A DNA stretch of 64,000 nt from Candidatus Melainabacteria bacterium (GCA_016716405.1 JADJWK010000002.1:992001-1056000), one strand, 5' to 3'. Shown: positions 1 to 8,771, counted from the first letter of the stretch. The notes: generated by a model not told the origin, from the letters alone. Made by a program: numbers and translations.

Positions 1-1364
1 CTGAAGCCGGAGAACACATCGTTGCCCGAATCATCCAGAGGCTGCTGGTAGGGATAAGAGCCGGGATTGGCTATATTGACCACCAGGTCGGTGTAGATGT
101 TGGGGGCTGTATGGACTGGCAGGTTCGTGTTCCAGGGGTCGCCCGGATCGTCCATTTGCGGTCCGTTCAGGGAGTTACCCAGTCCACCGTTGGAGCTGTA
201 GGCCGGGTACCGGAAATGGTCGGTGAGCGGATCGGCCCAGGCGTAGGAATTGCCGACCACCGAAGTCCAGGCGCCGCCGGCAGCCTGCCTGTGGGCAGGG
301 CAGTTGCCCGGAGGCGAGCCGACATCGTTGGAGAAGAGGGCGTGCCTGAGATAAGCCTTGTAGACGATCAGGTCGTGACCGCTGAGGTTGACGTCAGTCT
401 CCGAGTTGACCAGGTTTTGCGGGGGCAATACGTTCAGGGACTGACCCTGGATATTGGCAGCCGAGTTGTGGTCGATATACTTGAGCAGTGACTGGTTGGT
501 GCTCGGGTGAGGTGCCTCGTCATATTGGATACAGCCCCGGTCGGTATTCGATACCAGACCCGGAAGCTTGCCTGTCTTGACGTAATTGAAAGGCGCCGAG
601 CCGGCGGCACCGGGTACGAAGTTGGTGGGATTGGTGGACTTTTCGGTCTCCAGGAACGACTGTCTGGTGTTCCATCCCATACTGTCCGTGCCGTTGGCGT
701 CGAGGGCGAAACTGGCTGTGAGACCACCGAAGGGATTCCACCAGCGCTTGATCAGGGTGACCTTGGTGAGGTCGTCCATGGAGCCCGAATAGTCGAATAC
801 GAGGATCGCGTCGACCTGCGGGAGACCACCGATAGAGCTCGCCCGGATACCGACGTTGCCGACTCCGTAGAAGGAGATGAACACCGGGTGGTAGCCGTAG
901 CCGGCGAACACCGCGATGGCGCGGCCGTTGGCGTTGCCAGGCGGGGTCGGGTCGACTGTGGCGAAACTGTTGAGGGGATCTACAAGACCGATGACGACCT
1001 TGGCCTCACCGTCGGTGGTGGTGGTCAGGGACGCCAGGTCCGGCACCAGGCTGGTGTTGGTGTTGAGGAATCTCCCCAGCACGTTCCCCATCTGGAACAT
1101 ATTGTATGCGTAGGCGGCAGCGTTCTGCTGCGCGTTAGCCAGCTTGGTCAGTCCCGGATCGTTACTGACGTCATAACTGGTTAGCATGGCTGTACCGGCA
1201 AGAGCGGCGGCGTCGCATGTCGCCGTCAGCTCTCTTTGTGCCATTTGCACGCGGCTCGCATCGAAGGCGAATAATCCAGCCATCAATATGAACAACATCA
1301 ACGCAATGACTAATCCGGTTATGGCCGCACCTTTCTGATCGCGAATCTTTTTTGAGTGCAACAT
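1..1364 (-). CDS. TadG-like pilus assembly protein with von Willebrand A domain (C-terminus off the window)
   Basis: The frame is open from an ATG at 1364 to the window edge, about 454 codons. An N-terminal hydrophobic helix (about residues 13-35, after KGAAITG) is followed by CDAAALAGT, the pattern of TadE/TadG-type proteins whose N-terminus stays in the inner membrane. About residue 191 reads DYSGSMDD, the MIDAS metal-site motif (DxSxS) of a von Willebrand A domain, preceded by the strand VDAILVF. The start has a GGAGGA Shine-Dalgarno about 10 nt upstream. It lies 72 bp downstream of the TadE-like gene on the same strand, so the two probably form a Tad/Flp pilus minor-component operon. The 3' end is missing, so total length is unknown. 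TadG is the best family name; any VWA pilus-associated protein would look similar. Confidence 0.85.
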   Translation of the reverse strand, partial: MLHSKKIRDQKGAAITGLVIALMLFILMAGLFAFDASRVQMAQRELTATCDAAALAGTAMLTSYDVSNDPGLTKLANAQQNAAAYAYNMFQMGNVLGRFLNTNTSLVPDLASLTTTTDGEAKVVIGLVDPLNSFATVDPTPPGNANGRAIAVFAGYGYHPVFISFYGVGNVGIRASSIGGLPQVDAILVFDYSGSMDDLTKVTLIKRWWNPFGGLTASFALDANGTDSMGWNTRQSFLETEKSTNPTNFVPGAAGSAPFNYVKTGKLPGLVSNTDRGCIQYDEAPHPSTNQSLLKYIDHNSAANIQGQSLNVLPPQNLVNSETDVNLSGHDLIVYKAYLRHALFSNDVGSPPGNCPAHRQAAGGAWTSVVGNSYAWADPLTDHFRYPAYSSNGGLGNSLNGPQMDDPGDPWNTNLPVHTAPNIYTDLVVNIANPGSYPYQQPLDDSGNDVFSGF

Positions 1365-1436
1365 AGCCCGTTTATTCCTCCAACATTCTGAAGGCCTGTC
1401 CTCCATTCAATCGAATTGCAAGTGAAATCAAAACTC

Positions 1437-2081
1437 TCAGTATCTCAAGCCCGGTGGATTTTCGAACTGCGCCTGGGATGTCACGACCAGGTCCATTGGT
1501 TTGCTCAGTCCAGGTATATCGAACCAGGGGACATTGATGAGCGGCGATGCGAACCCGTTAATTGTAACTCTCAGGAGCATGGTGTATTCATCCGGATCGG
1601 GAGCCGGATCACCGCTTGATAGCGGTGAAGGGCCGGTCTTGATAAATGTGCTCAAGCCCGACGCCGGATTGATCGGCTCCATGATGATGTCCACCCTGGG
1701 ATTGGTGGCGGATTCCGTCCAGCCTATGCCGGGGAACATGTTACGAATCTGGGCTGCCCGGGCACGGGCAGTGTCGTAGGCTCCCGGATAGGGTGTGCCG
1801 GGCGGATTTGCCGGCACATAGATCAGCCTGTTGAAGCACGGGGACTTAGCGGCCATCTGAGCCCCGGCGTTACAGGCGAACCACAGGAAAAAGGCGTTGA
1901 TGCTCACTGTCGCCAGATTGAGCACCGGGAAGAAAATGAACATGAAGAGGAGATACATTGTGGCCACGTACTCGGCAGCCATAGCTCCTCTCTTTGTTCG
2001 CCTGTGTAATTTGAACCTGTTCGAGTTGAACCTGTTTGGGTTGAACCTGTTCGGGTTTAATCCGTTGCGTTTTTCAGTCAT
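1437..2081 (-). CDS. TadE-like pilus assembly protein
   Basis: A 214-residue protein with one N-terminal transmembrane helix, preceded by GAMAAEYVATMY, typical of TadE-like minor pilins. The rest is an extracytoplasmic domain. I chose the ATG at 2081 (MTEKRNG) because GGTGGA lies about 9 nt upstream; the in-frame ATG at 2114 has no ribosome-binding site. Before the helix the protein carries a low-complexity stretch of NRFNP/NRFNS units encoded by 15-bp tandem repeats (2011-2070). In TadE-type proteins this segment sits in the cytoplasm, so the repeats would lengthen a basic cytoplasmic tail. It is followed by the TadG-like gene and is transcribed from a good promoter at 2261-2290. Confidence 0.8.
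   Translation of the reverse strand: MTEKRNGLNPNRFNPNRFNSNRFKLHRRTKRGAMAAEYVATMYLLFMFIFFPVLNLATVSINAFFLWFACNAGAQMAAKSPCFNRLIYVPANPPGTPYPGAYDTARARAAQIRNMFPGIGWTESATNPRVDIIMEPINPASGLSTFIKTGPSPLSSGDPAPDPDEYTMLLRVTINGFASPLINVPWFDIPGLSKPMDLVVTSQAQFENPPGLRY
2011..2070 (-). repeat. 15-bp tandem repeat inside the TadE-like gene
   Basis: On the plus strand a 15-bp unit beginning ttgaacctgt is repeated at 2011-2025, 2026-2040 and 2041-2055, with a degenerate fourth copy at 2056-2070. It encodes NRFN(P/S)N repeats just before the membrane helix. The unit is a multiple of three, so copy number can change without a frameshift. Confidence 0.9.
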
Positions 2082-2209
2082 TTTTGTCTGTCCACCCAGG
2101 CAATAAAGTCGCATCTTTTGTAATTACTGCCCACTAGAGCGAATTTAGTAAGCGTCGCCGAAAATAATGGTAGTCGATGTCCTCCTGAAAATCGCCCATA
2201 CCAACTAGC

Positions 2210-2230
2210 ATTGGGAAATACGTTCCCAAT
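2210..2230. promoter_or_regulatory. Perfect inverted repeat in the tad leader
   Basis: ATTGGGAA (2210-2217), a 5-nt loop and TTCCCAAT (2223-2230) form a perfect 8-bp inverted repeat just downstream of the predicted tad transcription start. It could be a DNA operator or an RNA hairpin in the leader. It has no T-tract, so it is not a standard terminator. The rest of 2082-2350 contains nothing else I recognise. Confidence 0.5.
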
Positions 2231-2260
2231 GGCGCATGACAGGAAATTAACTTTCCTTTA

Positions 2261-2290
2261 ATCCTAGCACGCGCTTTGAAACCCTGTCAA
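2261..2290 (-). promoter_or_regulatory. Sigma-70-type promoter for the tad-like genes
   Basis: Read on the minus strand, TTGACA (2290-2285) and TAGGAT (2266-2261) are separated by 18 bp. The predicted start near 2254 leaves a leader of roughly 170 nt before the TadE-like start at 2081. The promoter lies just beyond the stop of the upstream TPR gene (2351), so the tad-like pair probably has its own transcript. Confidence 0.6.
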
Positions 2291-2350
2291 TTTAGCGGAT
2301 CACGCCCCAGGTGCGGCGTTCGGGTGTTGCGAAAGCCTGCTGCCAGAGCC

Positions 2351-3088
2351 CTAGCCGCCGGGATTGTTGGTGATTCTTCGCTGGTTCCTGATAGCGTCCA
2401 GGGCGGCGTCGAAACTCCCTCCGGAAGCCTTGGGGGCCCGGGCCGGCGGGGTATCCGCGCCGGTCCTGGTCTCCTGTATCCTTTGCACCGCCGGTGCTGG
2501 GATCGCGCTCTTATGGCTGTAGGCGACCCTGTAGAGACCTTTGTAGTAGTCGTAGATTTCCTGGTCTTTCGCTGATTTCATGCCCTCTTCGGCAAGATCC
2601 AGGGCAGCCTGGATCTCGTTGTTCTTGAGGTTGGCTCTGATCAGACCGCTCCTGGCGTAGTCGCAGCGGGGGCTCTGCTTGAGGGCGGTCTCGAAGCAGC
2701 TCTTGGCCTGGTCCACGGAGCCGGCCTCGAGATAAGCCTCGCCGAAAGTGCACCATTCGAAATAAGTTGGTTTAATCTTCTTAACAATTGCATTGAGCTG
2801 GGCAATGGCATCTTTGGGGTCGCCGTTCTTCACCAGGGCGTAAGCCAGGTAACGTCTTGCCGTAATCGAGTCCGAGTCGGTGCGCACGGCTCCGGCCAGG
2901 GTCTTCACAGCCGGGCTGTAGTCTCCCTGCTGCATGAGCTCGTAGCCCTTGGAGAGAATCGGGGCCAGCTCTTCGCTTATGGTCTTGCCCTCCGCCAGGG
3001 CGGGGCCGACGGCGGCCGATGCCAGGGATAGGGTGATCAGGAGGGCGGTGCTGATACGGTCCGGTTTCCAGCTTTTGGTCGAAGGCAT
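2351..3088 (-). CDS. Exported TPR protein
   Basis: A 245-residue protein with a signal peptide ending near ALA-EGK (residue 33), then about four TPR-like helical pairs from about residue 40 to 185. Clear consensus positions include GDPKDAIAQLNAIV and GSVDQAKSCFETALKQSP. The C-terminal tail (about 190-245) is basic, Pro/Gly/Ala-rich and probably disordered. It should act outside the inner membrane as a protein-binding scaffold; no partner can be named. It is divergent from the TPR-like gene at 3187. Confidence 0.75.
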   Translation of the reverse strand: MPSTKSWKPDRISTALLITLSLASAAVGPALAEGKTISEELAPILSKGYELMQQGDYSPAVKTLAGAVRTDSDSITARRYLAYALVKNGDPKDAIAQLNAIVKKIKPTYFEWCTFGEAYLEAGSVDQAKSCFETALKQSPRCDYARSGLIRANLKNNEIQAALDLAEEGMKSAKDQEIYDYYKGLYRVAYSHKSAIPAPAVQRIQETRTGADTPPARAPKASGGSFDAALDAIRNQRRITNNPGG

Positions 3089-3136
3089 GAGGACGCTCCC
3101 GGTTACTTTTAGACTGATGCAAGCTTAAGTCGACTT

Positions 3137-3142
3137 TATAAT
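3137..3142 (+). promoter_or_regulatory. Candidate -10 element (TATAAT) in a divergent intergenic region
   Basis: A consensus TATAAT lies in the 98-bp gap between the divergent genes at 3088 and 3187. No convincing -35 hexamer is spaced correctly for either direction, so this is a tentative call for the plus-strand gene. Confidence 0.3.
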
Positions 3143-3186
3143 ATAAGCATGCCACGCGCATCTCCAACCCTGGGGCTGATAATCAG

Positions 3187-3906
3187 GTGAATCAGGAAAA
3201 CAGCTTCTTCGAGCGGATAGTCCTCCCCAAGATCTTGCGGTTGCCGGCATTCATCCTGGTGGCCTGGGCCGGTCTGGCCCTGTACGGTATGAGCGCCACC
3301 GCCGTGAACCCGACTTCGATCACCCAGCGACTGGCTGCCGACGATCGTCTCGAGCTCAATCTGAGAAACAAAGTCGAGTCCAGCTATTTTCTCGAGGACA
3401 TCGAACGAGTCCGGGCTTTCGACGGTCTCCTGCGTCTTTACCTGCGCCGGGAACGGAAAGAAGAAGCGAGCAGGCTTGCCAGCCGGCTCAAGGAGATTCT
3501 GGACGGTAGCTCCGACCTCCAGGCGGCGGAGAAGCTTCCTTTCTATGAGGACGTGGCCACGGCGATGCGGGTCACCGGAAGATTCGACCGGTCCTCCACT
3601 CTCTACGGCGAGCTTTTGGGCCGGCCCGATACCGAAGCCACGGTCCTCAATAATCTCGGTGTGCACAACTATTTCTGGAGCCAGGTGACCAGGGCCTTCA
3701 AGGGCAAAGACATGCGTTTTCGCCTGGCTCGCCTTGAGCATGCCCGGGGCCAGCTCGAAGAGGCCGCCGATCTGGCGGCCCGGGAGAATCGTCCGGAGCT
3801 CGCTTCCACCGCCAGGCACAATCTCGAGCTGGTGGAGGAGGACAGAGAATTCGGCTCGATCAGGCTGGCTTCTTTCGAGAAAGCCGAGCAATCGCAGGGG
3901 AGATGA
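3187..3906 (+). CDS. Membrane-anchored TPR-like protein
   Basis: A 239-residue protein starting at GTG (3187); the nearest upstream ATG is in another frame and meets an early stop. One hydrophobic segment lies at about residues 20-38. The remainder is helical with TPR-like spacing, for example GRFDRSSTLYGELLGRPDTEATVLNNLGVHNYF and LARLEHARGQLEEAADLAAR. It is probably an inner-membrane-anchored scaffold protein. Its last 47 bp overlap the 3' end of the convergent HTTM gene, so the two transcripts are complementary at their ends. Confidence 0.6.
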   Translation: MNQENSFFERIVLPKILRLPAFILVAWAGLALYGMSATAVNPTSITQRLAADDRLELNLRNKVESSYFLEDIERVRAFDGLLRLYLRRERKEEASRLASRLKEILDGSSDLQAAEKLPFYEDVATAMRVTGRFDRSSTLYGELLGRPDTEATVLNNLGVHNYFWSQVTRAFKGKDMRFRLARLEHARGQLEEAADLAARENRPELASTARHNLELVEEDREFGSIRLASFEKAEQSQGR

Positions 3907-4783
3907 TCCGGTCCAGATCCACCGGGTAGACGAATACTATATAGAGCGCGATCATCAGCCACTCGAATTGCGGGATATTCATGGTCCAGTCGATCACCAG
4001 GTGCATGATGATGCCGAGGGCGAGCACGTAATAGCGGAGCTGTCGTATCCATATGAAGCTGAAAAGGATGAACTCGATGAAGAGAGTTCCCCAGGTGACC
4101 AGGCGGCTTACCTCGAAAGACTCCGGCGATATGGGCAGCGGAAATCTGGCCAGGGGCTCGATGCGCGAAGCGAGATAGACAGCCGAGCCCAGCACCCAGA
4201 CCCAGCCCGGAGACTTGGCGAAAAAGGCGTCGTAGTAGACGGCGCATATCTGCAGCTGCAGGCAGCGCATTCCCCAGGCGCTGACGAGCTCGCAGTAGTC
4301 GGCCTCGAGAGAGCGCTTCCGGAGCCAGTGATCCACCGACCAGGCTCCTCCTGCGGGAGCGAACATCATGAAAAAGGCCGTGGAGCGCATGAGAGTATCG
4401 CCGCTGTTGAGAAGGAAGGGGTCGCGATGATAGAGGGATACCAGATAAAGATAGACGACTATACTGGCCGGGCGGGTCTGAAAGCCGATGGTGAGCAGCA
4501 CCGACGCCACTACATAAGCGCCGAAGACGGTCATAACCCAGGTGTCGTTTCCGGGCTGGAAATTGAAAATATTGAGGACTACATTCTTCTCGAGACCCAT
4601 GGAGACCGATTGATAAGAGATGATTCCCTCTCTGCCCAGCCAGGTGAGAAGGTCCGGATAAATGAACAGGGCGTTCTGGAGAAGCAGCAGCCCGAAAAGC
4701 ACCCGGAAGGCTGCCACCGGATACGGTGAGACAGGCGCGAAAAGGAAGCGATCGATCCCGCTCTTGATCGTATCGAGGCTCAT
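3860..4783 (-). CDS. HTTM-domain membrane protein (vitamin K-dependent gamma-carboxylase-like)
   Basis: A 307-residue polytopic membrane protein. It has several hydrophobic helices and the HTTM-family features PVAAFRVLFGLLLL near the N-terminus, SLYHRDPFLLNSGDTL around residue 120, a PAGGAWSVD segment and IIMHLVIDWTMNI near the end. HTTM proteins resemble the membrane part of vitamin K-dependent gamma-carboxylase, but most bacterial members have no known substrate. Its start overlaps the stop of the upstream gene by ATGA (4780-4783), so the two are translationally coupled. That fits an HTTM/partner membrane pair. The carboxylase reaction itself is not supported here. Confidence 0.8.
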   Translation of the reverse strand: MSLDTIKSGIDRFLFAPVSPYPVAAFRVLFGLLLLQNALFIYPDLLTWLGREGIISYQSVSMGLEKNVVLNIFNFQPGNDTWVMTVFGAYVVASVLLTIGFQTRPASIVVYLYLVSLYHRDPFLLNSGDTLMRSTAFFMMFAPAGGAWSVDHWLRKRSLEADYCELVSAWGMRCLQLQICAVYYDAFFAKSPGWVWVLGSAVYLASRIEPLARFPLPISPESFEVSRLVTWGTLFIEFILFSFIWIRQLRYYVLALGIIMHLVIDWTMNIPQFEWLMIALYIVFVYPVDLDRIISPAIARLSRKKPA

Positions 4784-5499
4784 GGCAGATCCCCTTCTTT
4801 GACTTCATAGACAGTCAGGACCTGGAGGTCGAAATTAGGCGGTTGCAGGACATTGCCGTACTGATTGCGGGTGGCGTCGGGGTCGGGGCTGCGGCGGGCG
4901 TCCTCGATATTGGGATCGTCTTTCTTGGTCTTCTCGGTATTGGCGAGGTTCCGGGCATGCTCCTGCAAGACGCCCGACATGGAGACGGTGGGAATGTCCG
5001 AGACGAAGCTCAAGAGAGTGACCAGGACCGGGCGATTGTCTCGGTATATGTCGCTCTGTCTTGCTGCCCAGAGAGCGACATCATCATAGAGATAGGGAAA
5101 GCGGCGGGAGGCGATATTGTCATTGAGGAATTTGCGCCAGCGCTCTTTGCGCAGCTTTTCCAGGAGAGACAGACGGTCCATGCGGGGAAAGTCGAATATA
5201 CGGGTGCTGCCGTCCTGGTAGGTCACCTGGGCGATGACATTGAGGTTGGTGCGGCGGGGGGTGGGGGCGAAGACGTTATAACGCTGCTCCAGTCCGAAAA
5301 AGAGGAAATAGCCCTTGAGAGGCTTGAGAAGCTCCTCTGCCATGATGTTGTCCATCTGGAAGCACAGATAGATGAGCCCGAAATTGCCGAAGAAGAATAT
5401 GGTGATCAGGGGCTTGCGGCAGGCCCGCCAGAGATCTTTCCAGAGAACGATATCGAGCAGCTGCTTTAAGGATCGTTCCCTTTCTCCTTCACCTTCCAA
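4780..5499 (-). CDS. DUF5819-like membrane protein, partner of the HTTM protein
   Basis: A 239-residue protein with one transmembrane helix (about residues 28-47), then a soluble domain containing YNVFAPTPRRTNLNVIAQV and TYQDGSTRIFDFPRM. This NxFAPxPxxxN pattern followed by a strand-rich region resembles the DUF5819 family, which is often encoded beside HTTM proteins. The C-terminal third is charged and Asp/Pro-rich. The ATGA overlap with the HTTM gene indicates co-translation and probably a complex. Biochemical role unknown. Confidence 0.65.
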   Translation of the reverse strand: MEGEGERERSLKQLLDIVLWKDLWRACRKPLITIFFFGNFGLIYLCFQMDNIMAEELLKPLKGYFLFFGLEQRYNVFAPTPRRTNLNVIAQVTYQDGSTRIFDFPRMDRLSLLEKLRKERWRKFLNDNIASRRFPYLYDDVALWAARQSDIYRDNRPVLVTLLSFVSDIPTVSMSGVLQEHARNLANTEKTKKDDPNIEDARRSPDPDATRNQYGNVLQPPNFDLQVLTVYEVKEGDLP

Positions 5500-5512
5500 A
5501 ACGGCGTCCCCG

Positions 5513-6256
5513 CTAGCGGGAGCTCTTCTTGGCCGGTTTCGGCGTTTCTTTGGGCTTGGGCTTTTCGCCGGTTATCTCGGCGAGCTTCTCGCGGATCTTC
5601 TCGGCAGCCTCTTTTTTGTCCTGCTTGTCGTAGCACTCGGCCAGATGCTCATAGAGGAGCTTCATCCAGAGGGGCGAGATCTCGGCTTTGGGAGCGGCGG
5701 AGGCGTCCTGGATGGCTTTGCGGTAGTGCTCCACGGCTTTGTCGTACATACCTCGCCGGTCGTAGCTCAGGGCCAGGTAAGAATGAGCATTCACGAACCA
5801 GGGTGCCAGGGGTCTTTTGTCAAGGGGCTGGTTGTAGAAAATCTTGAGGGCGATCTCGCCATATTTGATCGCCTCGAAGTCTTTACCCTGATTATGCAGA
5901 CAGTTGTTGAGCCGGACCAGATACTTGCCGAGCTGGACGGTGCCGCGACCGGCTTCCTTGGCCTGCTCCATCTTGCTCATCAAGACCTTCTCGGCCATGT
6001 TGTATTTGAGCTCATCCTTATAAGTCTTTGCTTTCTCGAAGGCATCTTCGGGAAACTCCACTTTCGGATTGGGCTCCCCCTCGGTGAAGCTTTTCTCGAA
6101 CGCGGTGGCTTCGTCGACCGGCTCTGCTTTCTTCTGGACGCAGCCGCACACCGAGAAGCATACGGCGGCTATTAAGGCCAGGCTGAGAGCACGGCTGAGA
6201 ACCAAGCTGAAAAAGTCCCTCGGGGAACGCAGGCTATAAGGTCCGAATTCGGTCAT
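5513..6256 (-). CDS. TPR lipoprotein
   Basis: About 247 residues when started at the ATG at 6256, which has GAGGAA about 12 nt upstream; the in-frame ATG at 6280 has no visible site. A hydrophobic segment ends in SVCGC, a plausible if imperfect lipobox, so the mature protein would be lipid-anchored at Cys. The body has TPR-like repeats, for example LAPWFVNAHSYLALSYDRRGMYDKAVEHYRKAI, and a Lys/Pro-rich tail. It lies 13 bp upstream of the DUF5819-like gene on the same strand, so it may belong to the HTTM operon. Confidence 0.7.
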   Translation of the reverse strand: MTEFGPYSLRSPRDFFSLVLSRALSLALIAAVCFSVCGCVQKKAEPVDEATAFEKSFTEGEPNPKVEFPEDAFEKAKTYKDELKYNMAEKVLMSKMEQAKEAGRGTVQLGKYLVRLNNCLHNQGKDFEAIKYGEIALKIFYNQPLDKRPLAPWFVNAHSYLALSYDRRGMYDKAVEHYRKAIQDASAAPKAEISPLWMKLLYEHLAECYDKQDKKEAAEKIREKLAEITGEKPKPKETPKPAKKSSR

Positions 6257-6329
6257 GATAAAACTGTCTTCCTCGACCATTTTTTAGTAAGTAGGGTTTC
6301 TATAGTAAACCATATGGGTGTTATCAGTA

Positions 6330-7052
6330 TCACTTGGGTTCCAGCATTTTGTTAAGACGAAAGAGCACCCCTCTCAAAAGATCCGCCTCTCGCCTGGTGG
6401 GGGTCATCCGGGATAGAGCATCGCGGAGCTCCGACATGACTTTTCTCTTGTTGTAGGAGCGCGCGAAACCGCTATTTTCAAGGAGCAGGTCGAGCTGCTC
6501 CATGAGCTCGCCGGTCTCCCCGGCGCTGGGCAACTCGGGGACGGCTCCAGCCGGCTCCCGCGGATACTTCCCGGTGGCCACCGCCAGGGCATAGGCGACT
6601 ACTCCGGCTGCCTGGGAGACATTGAGAGAAGCGAAGTCCGGCGACGATTCGATGCGGACCTTGCGGTCACAGAGAGCCATCTCGTCGTCCCTGAGCCCGT
6701 TTCGCTCGTGACCGAAAACAAAGGCTATCTTGTTGGACGCGGAGAGACGCACCGCCTCGGGGGCCAGGTCCCAGAGATTGTCCAGGGTGCGGCTCCGCTT
6801 TCTTCCGGAGGAGGTGGCTATGGCAAGCTGGATGTCTTCGATAGCCGTCTCGAGGCTGTCGAACACCCGGGCCCTCTTCAAGATGTCGAAAGCGCCCACA
6901 GCCATCATGCGAGCCTGGGAGTCCTTGTAGTTGTGAGGAGGCTCCACGAGCCTGAGATCGCTAAAGCCGAAGTTCTTCATGACCCTGCAGGTCGAGCCGA
7001 TATTGCCGAGAAACTCCGGTCGTACAAGAATAAAAGAGATGCTCTCAGTCAT
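6330..7052 (-). CDS. trmJ: TrmH/SpoU-family RNA 2'-O-methyltransferase (TrmJ-like)
   Basis: A 240-residue SPOUT methyltransferase. The N-terminal motif FILVRPEFLGNIGSTCRVMKNFG (motif 1: RPEFxGNIG, N for substrate contact), the middle motif IAFVFGHERNGL (motif 2) and SLNVSQAAGVVAYAL (motif 3) form the trefoil-knot SAM site. A C-terminal extension of about 75 residues (MEQLDLLLENSGF, then a RDALSRMTPTRREADLLRGVL region) matches the tail of TrmJ, which methylates tRNA position 32. Length and motif order agree with TrmJ; exact target RNA is inferred. It stands alone between the TPR lipoprotein and a membrane protein. Confidence 0.88.
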   Translation of the reverse strand: MTESISFILVRPEFLGNIGSTCRVMKNFGFSDLRLVEPPHNYKDSQARMMAVGAFDILKRARVFDSLETAIEDIQLAIATSSGRKRSRTLDNLWDLAPEAVRLSASNKIAFVFGHERNGLRDDEMALCDRKVRIESSPDFASLNVSQAAGVVAYALAVATGKYPREPAGAVPELPSAGETGELMEQLDLLLENSGFARSYNKRKVMSELRDALSRMTPTRREADLLRGVLFRLNKMLEPK

Positions 7053-7061
7053 TTTTCTCGA

Positions 7062-8615
7062 TCATTTGATGGTTAGAGGGGGCATCGCCGGCAGTACCGT
7101 GACCGCACCATTGCCTTTATCGGCAAGAACGAACCAGTCTGCGTCGATAGAGTCGCCGGCGAGACTGCGAGCGATTTCCATCGGACCGTAAAAAACAAGA
7201 GGAGACCGGGCTGTCGATGCGAAGCTCCCGACCAGCTCGATGCCGGCAAGCGCAGTCATGATTCGCATGGTCAGCGGTTTGATCGGTGCCACCATGGTAT
7301 CGCATCCAAGAGCCAGGGCGGTCAGCACTGTTCTCGATGCGCCGAAATTGCTGGCCACCAGCGCCGGTCGCTCCCTGGTACCGCTTGTAATGGCGGCGCT
7401 TTCGATCTCGAACCTGGAGAGCTTGAGAATAGATCGCAGAATCGCTCTTCGAGAGCGGCTCCACAATAGAATGAGAACAGCAGTGTTGGCGGCAAACTCG
7501 AGGCAGAGCGAGCGCATTACCGTGCCTGCCGGTAAGACCGTAACGGTCCGAGAGATATCCAGGCACGACTGGTAGGTAGCCACGACGGCGACGGCGACAG
7601 CGCTCCCGGTAAGAACTCCGAAGGATCTGCCTGAAGAGCCGTCTGAAGATCCGTCTGAAGATCCGTCTGAAGATCCGACAATCAGCCCCGCACAGAAAGA
7701 GGCCAGGCAGGCCAGCCCTATCGATATAGATGGCAGCGGACAGAGAGCCGTGAGGGCGAGAAGCAGCAGCAGGCAGAAAAGAACCTGCTCGCGTTTGGCT
7801 GCAATGCGAGCCGACCAGGACGCTCTCAGGCAGGTGAGGCAGGCCAGAATCGCCGCGCTCAGAAGCAATGAGGAGGCTCTCAGAAAGTGGATAGAAAGCG
7901 ATCCCGGCTCGAGGAGGCAGAGAGCCGGCGGAACCGCTAGAAATGATGCCGATAATGCCAGGCAGGCGGCCTTCCCGAAGCCGGGCCCGGTCCCGGCGGT
8001 ATCTCCCCCGGCACGGCCCCCGGAGCGGGCAATCAGGTAGAACCCGGTGCCGGCTATGAGTGCCTGAAAAATCGAAAAATTCGCGATCGCGCTGGCCGGT
8101 GGCCCGGAGATCGTGCCGGCAGTGCAAAGAATGAGCGCCAGACCAGCGATGAGAAGCCCGAGAACGACAGGCGTGACCGCTTTAGCGCGGACGGCAACAT
8201 AGACGGCAAGCAAGGCATCGCACACCACCAGCAGTGTCACGCCGTTGCCGAGTTCGGCAGCCGTCACGGACTCCTGGCTGAGAAGAGCGGGCAGGAAGAA
8301 AAGGAGGCAGCCGCGGATGAGCGTTACCAGAAGGGCGACCAGATGACCTGCCGCCGAGCCGGCGGTGAGGACGGCAAGGAGAAGGGCGACCGCCAGAACT
8401 GCCACCGCTGGCAGAGTTCCGATCAGGGTCTCGGCCTGAGTGGGCGCATTGATCAAGGTAAGCGGGAGAAGCGTCGAAAGCGCGGCGCAATCGATAATGA
8501 GCGAGAGCGTCAGGAGAATCGGCAATAGCGCTGTCTGGAATCTATTCGGTTTGCGAGTCGGTTCGCGAGTATCGGATTTGCCGGTCATTTCGCCCTTGGT
8601 AATGATAGGGACCAT
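7062..8615 (-). CDS. Polytopic membrane protein of unknown function
   Basis: A 517-residue protein with about a dozen hydrophobic segments from residue 28 to about 370, then a soluble C-terminal region (about 390-517). I do not recognise the family. An SSDGSSDGSSDGSS linker, encoded by a 12-bp tandem repeat (7627-7674), falls in a loop between helices at about residues 315-330. An alternative start is the ATG at 8588 (MTGKSD). The C-terminal part contains SRTVLTALALGCDTMVAPIKPLTMRIMTALAG. It is followed by trmJ on the same strand after 9 bp. Confidence 0.6.
   Translation of the reverse strand: MVPIITKGEMTGKSDTREPTRKPNRFQTALLPILLTLSLIIDCAALSTLLPLTLINAPTQAETLIGTLPAVAVLAVALLLAVLTAGSAAGHLVALLVTLIRGCLLFFLPALLSQESVTAAELGNGVTLLVVCDALLAVYVAVRAKAVTPVVLGLLIAGLALILCTAGTISGPPASAIANFSIFQALIAGTGFYLIARSGGRAGGDTAGTGPGFGKAACLALSASFLAVPPALCLLEPGSLSIHFLRASSLLLSAAILACLTCLRASWSARIAAKREQVLFCLLLLLALTALCPLPSISIGLACLASFCAGLIVGSSDGSSDGSSDGSSGRSFGVLTGSAVAVAVVATYQSCLDISRTVTVLPAGTVMRSLCLEFAANTAVLILLWSRSRRAILRSILKLSRFEIESAAITSGTRERPALVASNFGASRTVLTALALGCDTMVAPIKPLTMRIMTALAGIELVGSFASTARSPLVFYGPMEIARSLAGDSIDADWFVLADKGNGAVTVLPAMPPLTIK
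7627..7674. repeat. 12-bp tandem repeat encoding an SSDG linker
   Basis: Three exact copies of ccgtctgaagat (7639-7650, 7651-7662, 7663-7674) follow a partial copy. The unit is in frame and encodes the loop linker SSDG in the membrane protein, so copy-number changes would keep the frame. Confidence 0.85.
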
Positions 8616-8771
8616 TGTCCTTTCTCGGCGCTTCTCTCACAAATAAAGCCGGTATTATGCTGGCTGTCCCGGTGCAATCGGGGGCTATTCGGGGCGGTCT
8701 CCGGGTCTTCTCACCGGAAGCCATAAGAAAATTTAACGGTCGCGCGCAGATACTTGTTATATAGATAGCTC

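Noticed and set aside
7627..7674. Possible CRISPR-like repeats
   Set aside because: The units are tandem without spacers and encode an in-frame protein linker.
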